A stretch of DNA of 64,000 nucleotides, from positions 4,588,001-4,652,000 of the forward strand of contig JAKULF010000003.1 in the NCBI GenBank assembly GCA_022661535.1, given 5' to 3'. Origin of the DNA: Eutypa lata. Lineage: Eukaryota > Ascomycota > Sordariomycetes > Xylariales > Diatrypaceae. Positions 24,784 to 36,445 of the stretch are shown here, in pieces. The position numbers and the translations under genes are program-made. The notes beneath the pieces were generated by a model. That model was given only the letters and a program-made list of their open reading frames with translations. It was not told the DNA's origin and ran no database searches. Positions within the stretch are counted from its first letter, which is position 1, and each line of letters opens with the position of its first letter.

Positions 24784-27700
24784 ATGACTGGTCAATCTGT
24801 CAGTGCAGGTTCGGCTGCAACAGCTTCTTCACCCCATCATCAACTTCATCAACCAAATTCTCCGACCCCCTCTACCTCCACCTCCACGCCGACACCAGTA
24901 ACGACCGCGACGATAACAACCAACCCAGCTATCCCCGAACAGGGATTGCCAAATCATCAACAAAATGACGACCCACCGCCGACCGTCTTGACCTTCTCTG
25001 AAGTCCCGACTGACTTGTTGCAACTACAAGTTGATTCGCAACGTCACATTGAAACTCCAAACGATAAATCCGATAAGCACAAACATCGCAAACCTTCACC
25101 TGGTCTAGCCGCACGTCTCAAAGCGTTAGGTTTTGGCTCGAATAAGGAATCTTCCTTACCCGCGTCACATCCCGATCGCATCGGTCGCTTACCCGAAGAC
25201 CAGCTCCGACAAATTGATCAGAAACACCTAGCGAGCTCTACTGGTCTTGTTGTCGAGCGACGTGGTCGCCCTTGGAAGGGTGCTGGAGCCCCTTTCCAAT
25301 TGTTGCGCTCCAGATCCAAGCGTGACCTGTCTGAAGCTTACAGCGACGACGGCAGAACATCATCCCTCCTAAGCGAACCCGAATTGCTTCCTGAGATACA
25401 ACAAGCGCCCCCCCTCGATATGGACACCAACAAGTACCGCTTGCCGGACCATACCAATGGTAATGGCACCAAGGCGCAATTAAACGTTCGGAGAGAACAT
25501 CTCGAACGAGACGTCCGCGTTCTCGATCCCGAATCACCTACTGCGGTGCCTCCACCCCCACCACCTAAAGATACGCCGCCAGAGACTACCGCCCCTATAG
25601 AATACACACCCGACTTACCCTCATACTTCAATCCGCTCGGACTTCAACGCGCCGGCTCTATTTACACAATATCGCGCGCGTCCTTCGCAAACCAACTCGC
25701 TCAGCTGACCGCCCTGCAACTTCCAGATGCTGACCTCCTTTCGAGCAAGGTCTCCGCCATTCCCACGGCTCAGGCGGCGGTCAAGGCGCTGCTTGGTGCC
25801 GCCGAACAAATACGTGGCTGGATTTCGAAGGCTTCCGAGGTAATTAGTGGCCTAGAGAGCGAAGACGATGTCGAATGGGCGGCAGCCGGGGGCAGAGAAG
25901 GCTACACAGAAGTAGAGAATGCCATTGCAAGGTTCGAAGAGCTTATTAATGTCTATGTAAGCGCTATTGAGGATCTACAGGGACGCGATGACATTGCCAA
26001 AGTGTCCAATGAAGACTTGCAGAGAGCCGTTATGCAAATGGAGTCGATCATGAACGACTGGGGGAACATCCGTAACACTTTGAATAATGCTAAAATCCAG
26101 GTTGAGATAGCCATGGAATGGGAGGAATTGTGGAATATGGTGTTAGGGGATATACAGAACGAATTGGACGAATTAAGCCGACTGGTCTTCGAAATGGAGG
26201 AACGACGACACAAATCCATTCTAGCGGTCGAGAAAGGAGACGGGGTAGATATAGGCGATCTAGAGACTATCATTGAAGAGACGCCTCCACCGGTAGCGCG
26301 CAACAATCGGTTCAGTCTACCCGTGTTCCCCGTCACGCCGACCTCACCGGGGGCTCCTCAGTTAACTCAGGACGACTCGAGCTTGCTTGCCTTGTTTGCT
26401 AGAATGCAACCTTTGAGGGCATCCTTGGATTTTTTACCTATGAGGCTATCTGTTTTCCAAGCAAGAGCCGAGCAGACATTCCCTACAGCCTGCGACGAGC
26501 TTGAGATGAGACGCACAGGGCTCGAAGGGAGTTATAAGAAGCTAGAGAAGGATGCGGAATCTGTGAGAAAGGAGCTTGGAGAGGATAAATGGGTTCTCGT
26601 CTTTCGCGGCGCCGGGCGGCAGGCCCAGAAGATGATCGAGTCTGTAGATCGAAGTATGGCTAAGCTACGAGAAGGAGTGGACCAGTGCATACAGCCTCCG
26701 AACGCACCTGGGATGAGCAAAAAGATCGAAAGCTACGAGGCGAAGAAGATTCATTATGGACCGGCGATAGAGCGTGTACTCTCTATCATCGACAGGGGCG
26801 TCAAAGATAGGCTCACGGTAAACGGCGAAATTTTAAGACTGCATACAGAGCTGCAATCGAGGTGGAAAGAAGTGAAGGAACAAATGAAAGATATGGATCC
26901 GGCGCTAGAGGAGATACAGGCAGACCAAAGGAGCCAACAGCTCAGAGACTCTATCTCCAGTATGCTATCTAACGACATGTCTACTGTTGGTAGTGGTCGT
27001 GACACACCTGGAAGCTCGCCACCATCGTCAGTTGTCATGTCTAGTCTTGGCCTCGAACCGATTACTCCAGTTCCTAAGAGCAAGAGCCGGTCCGCAAGCA
27101 TGGGAAGTAGCTTGCCCCAGCCTTCGTCAATGAGGAGGAATGGTGGTTCGAGCCTAGCTCCCCCTTCACAGATCACACGACGTCCATTAGCCTCCCGCCT
27201 ATCTACACTTTCCAATGCATCGAATCAATCAACGCCCTCCCGAAGCGGTTCCATAACACCCCTCGGGGGTCCTCATGCGACTCGCCTTCCACAGTCTACC
27301 TCTAAACCCCACGATCACCGTCCAAGGTGGAATGTGTCGACCAACACGAATCATTCTGATGTGGGACATAACTTTAGGCCACTTACCCTTACAACTCCTA
27401 GCCCCTATGCCAAGACACCACCACCACCTGTGCGCTCAGCATCTTCGCTCACTCCAGCATCTCGGGATTCCAAATTACCTACACGCAGCCCGCTGAGTAG
27501 GGAAGCTTCTTCGTCGCCGATTCCCGAAAATACGCCTTCTAAGAGTAGCCTCTCACGCTTGGGATTCCGCAACCAGGCACCGTCTCCTGGCCCGTATTCC
27601 CAACAGGCGTCTATCAGATCCCGCTTAACTACACAATCGTCTATGTCTACGTCCGCCAACCGCAGGGCTTCGCTGCAACCCCCAAGGCCCCAAGATAGCA

Positions 27701-27900
27701 TTGCTGGGAACAAGCAGCGGCCTGTAAGCTCGATGGCAGTAGGAAGGCGCACTAGTCTGCTCCCTCAGCCAAGACAGAGGGAGGATTCACTCGGCCGTCA
27801 AAGCCCCCAGGCTATCGCGGGAGCGCGGTCAGCAATGCATAAGGCAAATAGTGTGACGGGCGCACAAACAAAAGACAACAAGCCGCGCTGGCACTACTGA
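24784..27900 (+). CDS. KAR9: karyogamy / spindle-positioning protein Kar9-like
   Basis: A single 1038-aa ORF with a stop codon (TAA) immediately before the ATG at 24784. Kar9 proteins link microtubule plus ends (through EB1/Bim1) to actin-based transport and so orient spindles and nuclei; the role here is inferred from family. The first ~270 residues are low complexity, with Pro/Thr-rich and basic parts. The family domain starts near LPSYFNPLGLQRAGSIYTIS (about 280) and continues through helical repeats to about residue 740, including GSYKKLEKDAESVRKELGEDKWVLVFRGAG. The C-terminal ~300 residues are Ser/Pro/Arg-rich and basic (MRRNGG, RRPLASRLS, SRLGFRNQAP), as expected for microtubule or EB1 contact. 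TRLPQS near 838 is a plausible EB1-binding SxIP-like site but not an exact match. The protein ends KPRWHY. Confidence 0.88.
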   Translation: MTGQSVSAGSAATASSPHHQLHQPNSPTPSTSTSTPTPVTTATITTNPAIPEQGLPNHQQNDDPPPTVLTFSEVPTDLLQLQVDSQRHIETPNDKSDKHKHRKPSPGLAARLKALGFGSNKESSLPASHPDRIGRLPEDQLRQIDQKHLASSTGLVVERRGRPWKGAGAPFQLLRSRSKRDLSEAYSDDGRTSSLLSEPELLPEIQQAPPLDMDTNKYRLPDHTNGNGTKAQLNVRREHLERDVRVLDPESPTAVPPPPPPKDTPPETTAPIEYTPDLPSYFNPLGLQRAGSIYTISRASFANQLAQLTALQLPDADLLSSKVSAIPTAQAAVKALLGAAEQIRGWISKASEVISGLESEDDVEWAAAGGREGYTEVENAIARFEELINVYVSAIEDLQGRDDIAKVSNEDLQRAVMQMESIMNDWGNIRNTLNNAKIQVEIAMEWEELWNMVLGDIQNELDELSRLVFEMEERRHKSILAVEKGDGVDIGDLETIIEETPPPVARNNRFSLPVFPVTPTSPGAPQLTQDDSSLLALFARMQPLRASLDFLPMRLSVFQARAEQTFPTACDELEMRRTGLEGSYKKLEKDAESVRKELGEDKWVLVFRGAGRQAQKMIESVDRSMAKLREGVDQCIQPPNAPGMSKKIESYEAKKIHYGPAIERVLSIIDRGVKDRLTVNGEILRLHTELQSRWKEVKEQMKDMDPALEEIQADQRSQQLRDSISSMLSNDMSTVGSGRDTPGSSPPSSVVMSSLGLEPITPVPKSKSRSASMGSSLPQPSSMRRNGGSSLAPPSQITRRPLASRLSTLSNASNQSTPSRSGSITPLGGPHATRLPQSTSKPHDHRPRWNVSTNTNHSDVGHNFRPLTLTTPSPYAKTPPPPVRSASSLTPASRDSKLPTRSPLSREASSSPIPENTPSKSSLSRLGFRNQAPSPGPYSQQASIRSRLTTQSSMSTSANRRASLQPPRPQDSIAGNKQRPVSSMAVGRRTSLLPQPRQREDSLGRQSPQAIAGARSAMHKANSVTGAQTKDNKPRWHY

Positions 27901-29401
27901 GCGACATAAATTCATAATTGTCACGGCTAGAGAGTCTCAAAAAAGGAGATATTCGCTTATGACTGACTATCCATTCATCCATCCATCCATCCCTTATATC
28001 GCAGAGCTCGCAACCCGGGGCAGGGGCAAGGGCAGGGGAATCTCTTTGAGTACGGCAGGGGTCTTTTTGTTCAATGATACCAATATCCACAGATGATTAT
28101 GACAGACAGGTTAAGGCATCAAATCACAACACAGAGGGGCAAAGCTTTTTTTTACATAGAACGAGCAATTTGAACTAGTATTGGTCTTTTTTTTATTTTA
28201 TAGGGAGGAATGAGGGGGAAGATTCCACTTTGTACATAGTATGTGTGTATGTGTGCCTGTGTGTGCCTGTGTGTGTATAACGCGCGTGTAGAGTAGGCGA
28301 AGCGCGTCGAAAGAAAGGGGGTGGGCAGGCTACTGAAGGAGAAATGGGATTAAAGCAAGCTCTACCTACCTACTTTCTTACCTAGTTCAAGATATCCCCC
28401 GAAATCGTACGGAAAGGACTACGGGAGTTCGACAGTGGGGGAGGGAGTTAATGGAAACTTTTTGTCTGATACCTACCTACTATCCTGTTTTATTATCTAA
28501 CTTGTCTCGTTTGTTTTTTTGCTTGGGGTGGTTGAATATAGGACGAGCCTGAGTTTAGGTGTAAAGAAAGGTAAAACAAACAAAAAGTCTTTTCCAAGAA
28601 CGACTTTATGTATATGTGAGTGTCGGTTGTGTCTTGATCGTTTGGAAGTGCACCCTCCTAACTAAAGGGGGGAGGAGACCCTTCGTATCTACCTGAGGTT
28701 ACCATCTCACATTGGTACAATGTCATGGTCTATCTTATCTATAAGGAGGCATGCTCTTGACATGTTCCCATTCTTTAAGATTGATTGGTGTAACTTACTG
28801 CTTTCTTTGCATGTGAACGACGTACGAGCCGTTTCATTAACTGGAACTAAACCCCCTTTAAGAACCTACCTAGGTCAAAGACTCAATAAGTTCCTAGTGG
28901 TTGATCAAGACAGCATTGTCCGTATCTACTAATAAATAGGGATAGTTAACCCATGTTATATTAGCCGAAAGATGTGAGTTAGGATCATATCATACATAGG
29001 TAAGTAGGCAAGTAGGTACCCCTTCCTTACATCTATCTATCTATCTATATTATAATAAGCAACAGGCTTGGATGTTTTTGCAAGCTATTAATCTAGCTAT
29101 CCCAAACGAGGTCATCCCAAGGAATCACCCATCCATCCATCCACCCACAACAAGACAAGCTAAGACAAGACAGCGCTATGTAGATAGGTAGGTATGTAGT
29201 TGTAGTTTGATCAACGCGGGGGACAACGCCCCGAACGAGACCACCACCCAAAAGAGAACGCCAGGCCATGCAAATATCGGAGTAGGTATGTAGTGCGGTC
29301 GGTAAAGAGCGCCCTGTGATGCAATGCAACGCAATGCAAACCAATGTGAAGTTTTAATAAAAAAATCCCCCCCCAAAAAAATCGTCGTCCTTTCCCTTCA
29401 T
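27901..29401. other. intergenic, convergent 3' ends of KAR9 and RecQ genes
   Basis: No supported gene in 1.5 kb. Seen: CATC tetranucleotide repeats (27970-27992 and 29127-29145), GT-rich repeat TGTGTGCCTG (about 28240-28275), a GGGGCAAGGGCAGGGG purine block (about 28017-28040), poly-T tracts and CTAT repeats (29032-29050). Confidence 0.5.
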
Positions 29402-32400
29402 TCAGTATTTCATAAGTCCGATTCCACTACTCGCCGCACCACCACCACCGCCGCCGCCACTTCTCCCTCCTCTACCGCCGGCACCAGTACTCCGACTCCC
29501 GAAAGCTCCTCCAGTCGCCGTGCGCGCCGATCCATTGCTACCGGTCGACTTGCGCTCGCCCGTCGCTGCCGCCCCCCGTTTCCTAACGCCGGCGCCCGAC
29601 CTGCTGCCCCCTCTGGCCGAGCCCCCCGACGTCCTCCGCCCGTACGACTTCTTGCCTCCTCCTCTCCAGGCGCCCTTCGGCCGCGATGCCGAGGCTTTCG
29701 AGCGACCGCGGGAGCTCTGCGAAGCTGCCGCCGCCGCGTCCCGCTCCAAATTCTGCAGTTTATTGAAGAATGCGCGTGCCTCGGCGGATTGCTCGGCGGG
29801 TATGATACCCGACCCGAAGTAGCCAGAAGTTTCGCCCTCGCTCTCACCCTCGTCGTCTGCTATCTCGTCACCGTACTCCATCTCTTCGTCGTCGTCGTCG
29901 TCGCCGTCGCTGCTCGATACCAAATCTACCACATCATGGCTGCTCGACGCTACCGCTGTGCTAGCGGCAGTAGCCGGGACCGATGTGCCCATCATATCCC
30001 GGTATTGTTGTTGGAAGTCCCTGATGAGAGGCAGGAACTTGCTACCGTGTTTATCTACCTTCTCGCTGTTGATGCCCGCAATGGAGTGCATTTTCTCTAA
30101 AGTGTCTGTCCACCCCAAGGCCATCTTGCGAAAATCCTGTTGGCTGAACCAGCGCAAACGTAGACCTTTCTTGTTGAGCAGGTCTTCTTGTAACTTTCCA
30201 GCAGCCTCGGCAAAACTTTCTGCGATATCCTTGTGAATGTCCGACACACCAGCATCTTCCATATGAGTATCATGGGATATTGGCGGGCCAACTGGCTCTT
30301 TCGCACGTCTCACAGCTCTGAAAGCAGGCATTGTTTCGTAATAATCATCGTCTTCGTCTGCTTCATCCAAGACATATCCACGACTATATCCGGCCTGGGC
30401 GTTCTCACTACCATCGTCATCTCTGGTCGCAACAGCTTTGCCTTTCTTCTTCTTGCCCTTGGCCCTGATGGGAGAAGAGACATTCGTAGAAGGCGGGTTT
30501 CGACCAGTATCGCGTTTTGTTGCAGGCACAGCCGGTTCGGTGATGCGAGTCTGTGTTTTTGACCTGGCCCCCTGACTACCGTCACTCTTAACTCGGGTAG
30601 TCAGGACCAGGTTGCGTCGTCCAGCTAAAAACGCATGGGCGTTACGTCCGAGCTAGGTGATCAAATTAGTACTTGAAGACAAGGATAGTGTGGATTGGCT
30701 TACCCGAAAATATTGAATAGCGAACCCAATCGACTGATTGATAACGTTTTCTTCTTGCAAGGCGTCCTCAGCAGCTAGTCGATCAATGATGCGGTGTACT
30801 TCATGTTTCGGCATGTTTTTGGCGATTCCGAAATTTTGCTCGGATTCTCGGTCATCATCCTTTTTCTTCTTTCCCATTAGGATTTCGGTGCATTGGTTGA
30901 GCGTGAGCTGAAACCGAGATTGTACAGTCTCCAAGACAGCCACGGCATATTCTGTGAAGTCTTTTTTCTCAAAGGTGTCGCCTGCTTTACAGTTGTCGCA
31001 TCTCCCCTGGCAGTCTTTTCTGTCAAATGTCTCTCCGAAGTAACGGAGAATTTCAACTCGGCGGCAGTCGCTCTGGTTATCACAGAAAGCCGTTACAGCG
31101 TTCAACATGTTTTTCTGCCTTTCCTTCTGATCCCAATTGCCATCACCGTCCGTTATCATCTTTCGGAGTTGAGTGACATCTGCATAGCCGAAATATAGGT
31201 AGCACTCAGATGGTTTCCCGTCTCGACCAGCACGGCCAGTCTCTTGGTAATACCCCTCCAGACTTTTCGGTATGGAATGGTGGATGACGAAGCGGACATC
31301 TGGCTTGTCTATACCCATACCAAAAGCAATAGTTGCGACAACAACCTTGATCCTGCCTTTCTGCCAGTCCTTCTGAACGCGAGCTTTGTCATCCGTCTCA
31401 ATTGAGGCGTGGTAATGATGGGCTGCGATGCCGTGTTCTTGTAGTTTCTTGGCAATGTTCTCAGCAGACTTTCGGGAGAGTGTGTATACAATCCCCGTTC
31501 GTCCCGAATACTTCGAATTGATAAGCTCGGCGATAGTATCCACGGTGCCTTTTTCTTTCCTCACAACCTCGTAGTACAGGTTAGGCCTGTTGAAACTTTG
31601 CGTGAATTCTTCACATTGGTCAATTCCTAGGTTGTGCTTCACATCCATAATAACGTTCTGGGTTGCCGTTGCCGTCAGGGCCATCACGGGAACTCCAGGG
31701 AATTGCTTTCGAAAAGAACCAAGCTCCTTATAGTCGGGGCGGAAGTCGTGTCCCCATTGGCTAACACAGTGGGCTTCATCTATGACCAGACGAGCAAGCT
31801 TGTTCTTCCGGTAGAGGATCTTAAGCCCGCTGAGGAAAGCTTTGCTCTTGTTCACCATTTCTGGGGTCACATATAGTAGCTGATAAAAATGGTCTGGTGA
31901 ATCGGCTTTGAAACTCGACATGATTTCTTGTCGAACTGCAGGGGGGGTTTCGCCGTTGAAAGTTACAGCCATAATGTTGATAGCGCTGAGATGTTCCACC
32001 TGATCTTGCATCAAGCTAATAAGGGGTGACACCACGATAGTCATCCCATGGGTCTTTCCACTGGAGATAACAGCAGGGAGCTGGTAGCAAAGAGATTTCC
32101 CACCGCCGGTTGGCATCAGTATGAAAGCATCCTTGCCAGATAGCGTCGCATTTATGGCTTCTAGTTGGTTATGTCTGAATCTCGCCATCCTGAATCGATC
32201 TTTCAGGGCCCTCTTCACATCTGGAGACCATGGGAACTTCATTAACTCGGGGGGGAACTGGGTTTTTGTCGAAGAGCTTGCCACTCTTTTAACAGTGGGC
32301 AGTTTTCTTCGTGAAGTGCCATTCCCGGACGTCTCTGATAGTACTTTTCGGGCTGAAGTGCCTTGTGTGCTCTTCGCAGTCGTTCGACGAAGTTCGAGGT

Positions 32401-34720
32401 CTTCAGCCACCATACCCATATCCAAGTCATCGTCACTATAATTGCTGTCGTACCCTTGCTGATGACTTGGAATTGTCTTGCTTGGAGTTTTGCGGCTCTT
32501 AGCACTAGAGAGGCTTGACCTCGCAGTTACTGCTGGTTGTAGCTGATGAGTTCCACGAGGGGCTATATCTTCGAAGAAATTATCTTCATCAGAAAAGCCA
32601 TAGTCGTCTGTATCCAATCTTGTAGTGGGTTGCGGCCGTAGCGGAGTTTTTGTGGGTGCACTCCTTAATGCAGGCAATGAAGATTCTGAACGGAAAGAAC
32701 CGCGTTGGAGTGAGGGTGACATGATATGGCGATGTTGTCTACCAGGCGACATTTGCAATGATTGTCCACCCGTAGGCATGGGAGCGGTTTCCCTGGGAGC
32801 AACTTGGGTCTGGGCAACGGCTTGTGTATTACCTCCAGGGTTGAGCGTAGTCTCTCTTGATAAACTTAATGGGCCGACGTTTCGTGGGAGTTGAGTTGCT
32901 TGTACCAGTGGTTCCGAATAGGCTTCTTGAACTTCTTGAACTTCTTCGAAGAGGCTAGGATCATTGATACCCGCCTTTAGAAGACTCTCAAGTAGGGAGT
33001 TTTGATGTGGTCCGATTAGTTTATCTAGTTCGTCAAGACGGACTTCGTCATCTTGAAAGGCAAGATCCTGTGAATAGGCATCCGAAATCCTTTTCACTAA
33101 AACCTCTCGTTTGGCTGCGAATTCTTCGTAAGATCTATATGCACTTGCGAGAGCATCTAGCGATGTTTCTTCCCGAAGAATTCCTTCCTTCTCGACTTTC
33201 AAACGATCCCTTAGCTCTAAATCTCTTCGTCGAAGACTCTGCTCAAAAGCTACCCTGTTTTGATTCAGCCTCTGTCGAAGGAGTTCCTGTCTCCTTTCGA
33301 TGATTTCTGGCTGCTCCAAGAATAATTCTAGAATGGAAGGCATGGCCTTATCACTGTGTGGATGAGAACTTTGACTCGAGTGTTTTGGTTCTTCCGACGA
33401 AGTATTGTCCAGAACAGGATACCCGACGTCCCTTGATTCGGCTTTACGCAGTGCTTCGTAGTCACGCCTGCGAGGTGATCGTGACAATCCCCTTTTCATG
33501 TGTGCGGTCTGGCTACGCTTTGAAGGGGTATCAAACAGGTCTGTGATCTGATCTTTGTGGGGAGATCTTCGAGGACTCTTGCGGTGCTTTGCAGACTGGG
33601 CAGATTCGGGCACGTAGTGGCCAATAGGAGACATCTCCTCGTCGTCAGAATCCATAATCACACGGGTATCATGTCTCGATTTCCTCGAGCGTCGTGTGGT
33701 TTGCTGATCAAGCTTTGTATCAGAATCGGATTCATATTTAGGTATCCTTGATAGGGGTTTCGGAGGCGATTTGAATGGCGATCGCTTCACAGGACTCTCT
33801 TCCACCGACGAAAGTCGAGTAGCCCCAGAAACTTTCACAGATGCTTTAGATTTTGAGGGTGTTCGTTGGGTCTGTGATATAGGCGGCCGCGACTTTGCCT
33901 TAGCTGGTGAAGATGCTGCGGATCGTTTAACGCGCGAATGAACCAATTCCTCGGCAGATAATATATCGTCGATATCATTGAAAAAGTCATCGGAAGGGCT
34001 AGTCGGTGGTCGGCTGATATCATCGCTTTTCCGCTTCTTCCCTCTCTTAGGAGTCAGAGGTAAAGGTCTCGAGGCATGCCCCTCCGTCCATAACGTAACA
34101 TCCTCCCCAAAGGCGACAGAGCCCCCACGACTCGGCGGGGGCTCTGGCCGAGAAGCGAAATCTTCCCGCCATAATCGAGTATCAGTTCCGAATGAGATAG
34201 AGATAGGAGATGCCTTGTCACCATCGCCGGTTAAGTCGACCGTCTCAAACGTAGCATTACTGGAGAATGTGGGCCCCGGTGTTCGAAAAGGATTGTCACG
34301 TTTCGTATCGTAAGACTGTCGCTGGGGGGGTGATGTGGTCTTCTTCGTCGAGGTGGATGTAGCTGATGTGTTCTTCTTAATCCGCTCGCTATATTGTCTC
34401 TGAAGCGAAGCTGCAGTGGTCGAGGTTGTCGAAGTTGGAGTAAGTAACTGTTCCTGTTGCAAAACAAGATTTGGCCGTCTTGATTTGGAGTTTGACACCA
34501 GCTTTCCCATGTTTGCTCTTAATTCCTCGTCGTTCGACCTCGACTGGGTTCTCGACGTCTGTACGGTAGCTACATGGGAAGAGGGTATAGACGTTTCATC
34601 GATCTGGGAGGCGTCTCCGGGCTGGTCGTGAACGGGTGGTAAAGTAGGCGCGTTTGGCGCGTTAAGTGCGATATTAGCCAACAGCCAAGTGAGATGGTCC
34701 TTTAGATTGTTGCGTGTCAT
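29402..34720 (-). CDS. RecQ-family DNA helicase, Sgs1/BLM/QDE-3-like
   Basis: Exons 34720..30704 and 30652..29402 join at FAIQYFR | [13 protein letters not shown] to give 1755 aa. A 3'-5' helicase of recombination repair and replication-fork restart in the nucleus, with quelling roles known for Neurospora QDE-3. The ATG at 34720 ([14 protein letters not shown]) was chosen because the frame upstream offers only GTG and fungal homologues start this way. Residues 1-800 are largely disordered and Ser/Arg-rich, with acidic patches. The helicase core shows Walker A TGGGKS (~868), DEAH plus [13 protein letters not shown] (~981), the conserved [10 protein letters not shown] and an RQC zinc site (CQGRCDNC). 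An HRDC domain is at about 1494-1551 ([20 protein letters not shown]). The last ~150 residues are an unusual Gly/Arg/Ser-rich (RGG-like) tail ending SGIGLMKY. Confidence 0.94.
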
Positions 34721-35239
34721 GAAGTCGTGTTGGAACACCTGTTCCACTGTGACTCCATGAAAGCTTTATTTTAACCAATTGACATAATAAAATTACCGTC
34801 GATAGAGAGTGCTTCCTCTGGTTTCGCGTTCAATACATAGTAACTTAGCAGCTTAGTTGGTTTGGGGGGTGCGGGTGTGGGTCTAACTAAGATCGTTCAC
34901 GATAAGCCGGCGCCAGTAACTAGTTAGTTACACCAAAACACCAAATCAGGTGACCGTATGCAGGCACTAATCTAAATAGCTAAATTGTTTAGCTGCATAA
35001 ATGCCCTTAATCGATACCAACTTCCATCTGATGCATTTGTCTCCGAAGCAAGACAAGATACATCCATATGGATATTGAGGTTGTGCCATAGGTAGCATCG
35101 AATTATGTGAAAGTCTATGGACTTGAAGGGTTTTTTCTAATATTAATATTATATCTTTTCAAGAAAATGTTGGCTCTATTCTATTCACATCGCTGCCATA
35201 AATCGCATGAGCGCATCAGATACATCGTCATTCAAGACA
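34721..35239. other. intergenic, RecQ upstream region
   Basis: 519 bp between the RecQ start and the 3' end of the DUF1275-like gene, both on the minus strand. It contains the presumed RecQ promoter. No gene is recognised. Confidence 0.5.
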
Positions 35240-36445
35240 TTAGTTCCCTTTTGGCGTCGCCCCTGAGACAACTTGCTTCGGTGGCTGCTTCTCCGCGCCA
35301 TTGAATACATACATCAAAGCAACAACCAGCTTCCCAGCGGCTGATATGAGCAATGCCACAGACGAACCCGCGGATCTCGCTATGGCCGCTCCCGTCAGCG
35401 AGCCAGCAGCGAGTGACAGCAGGAAACTTACGCGCCTGTTCCGCGGCCGGTTGTTCCACGCGAACATCCGCGGGTCGACCACTAGGTCGACCCACGCCGC
35501 GGTCGCCATCGCCGTGCTGATTTCCGTCGTCGCGAGGGCGCGGGACTGCACGACCTGGCTCCCGGACGCGAAAGCCAGCAGCCCCGTCACTGCGATGGCC
35601 GCGGGGCCCTGAGCGGCGATGCCTACTCTGTATTGGACCGCGGCGGCGGCGAAGACGAGACAGCTTTGTGCGAAGTTGCAGAATACCAGCCATAGTCTCC
35701 GTCTTGGACCGATAACGTGACCCAATTGGCCAGTCACCCAACCTAGAGTACCCCCAACATCAGTCATCTATTCACAATCAAGATTGCAGTGGGTTTTTGA
35801 TAACGTGTCCGGCAATGGAGATTTCGCTGAGCTTTGGTGCTAAGGTAAGCCGCTTAGGAGACATGAGGGATAACTTACTCGCCAGCAGGAAGAAGCCAAG
35901 TGCCGCCCCGATATTTGCTGTGATGAACATTTCGCCATCTAGACTCGGGCTAAGGAGAGCTACCATCAGGAGAACGGTATTTCCTGTTTGGTTCGAGGCC
36001 TACAATGCCGGGTATTAGCCGTGACTCTTCAAGCCTAGAAGACATTGATGGGAGGGTAAAGTGTCAGGTGTCGCATACGAAACAGTGGTAGTCCGGAAAC
36101 GAGATGGCATCCTGGATACCAGTGCAGCTAGTAAAAGAAGTATCAGTGACTAGTTTTCTTTCAGGTTCTGACAGGCCACTATGACAGACCGCCAGCAACC
36201 TTTTGGCTTCTTGGAAGTCCCATGCCGGCAACTCGAAACATGGAGGGAGGTTCTTACAAGGTCAGGATTGAGAGCTCAACCTCGACAAGCGTTGATGGCC
36301 GAACAGGCTCTTGCAGGTGGTCCCATACTCGAGATACCCCGGATGTATGTTCTATCGAAGTTATTGTAGCGGCGTTGGCAGCTTCTATATCACGGACGGC
36401 CTGATCACCGTTAGGATACGGGGGCGCATATGTGGAGTTGGACAT
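35240..36445 (-). CDS. DUF1275 (YoaK-type) integral membrane protein
   Basis: Exons 36445..36258, 36127..36079, 35999..35879 and 35742..35240 join in phase to 286 aa. After ~40 polar residues comes the family's first segment, reading FCTGIQDAISFPDYHCFASNQTGNTVLLMVALL across two introns. The N-Q-T-G-N-T motif is the hallmark of DUF1275. Further hydrophobic segments follow (FITANIGAALGFFLLAS; LWLVFCNFAQSCLVFAAAAV; AAIAVTGLLAFASGSQVVQSRAL; SVALLISAAGKLVVALMYVF), giving about six membrane helices. Function is not established for the family; fungal members often sit in accessory loci. Splice sites are inferred by eye, all GT-AG. The C-terminus is short and polar. It lies 519 bp downstream of the RecQ start on the same strand. 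Confidence 0.85.

Noticed and set aside
29324..30100. 258-codon plus-strand ORF opposite the RecQ tail
   Set aside because: Antisense shadow of the low-complexity Gly/Ser/Arg-rich end of the helicase gene.
30653..34747. RecQ ORF taken as starting at 34747 and ending at 30653
   Set aside because: 34747 is GTG, not ATG, and the 3' end is an intron read-through. The frame continues after a 51-nt intron into the exon with the HRDC domain.
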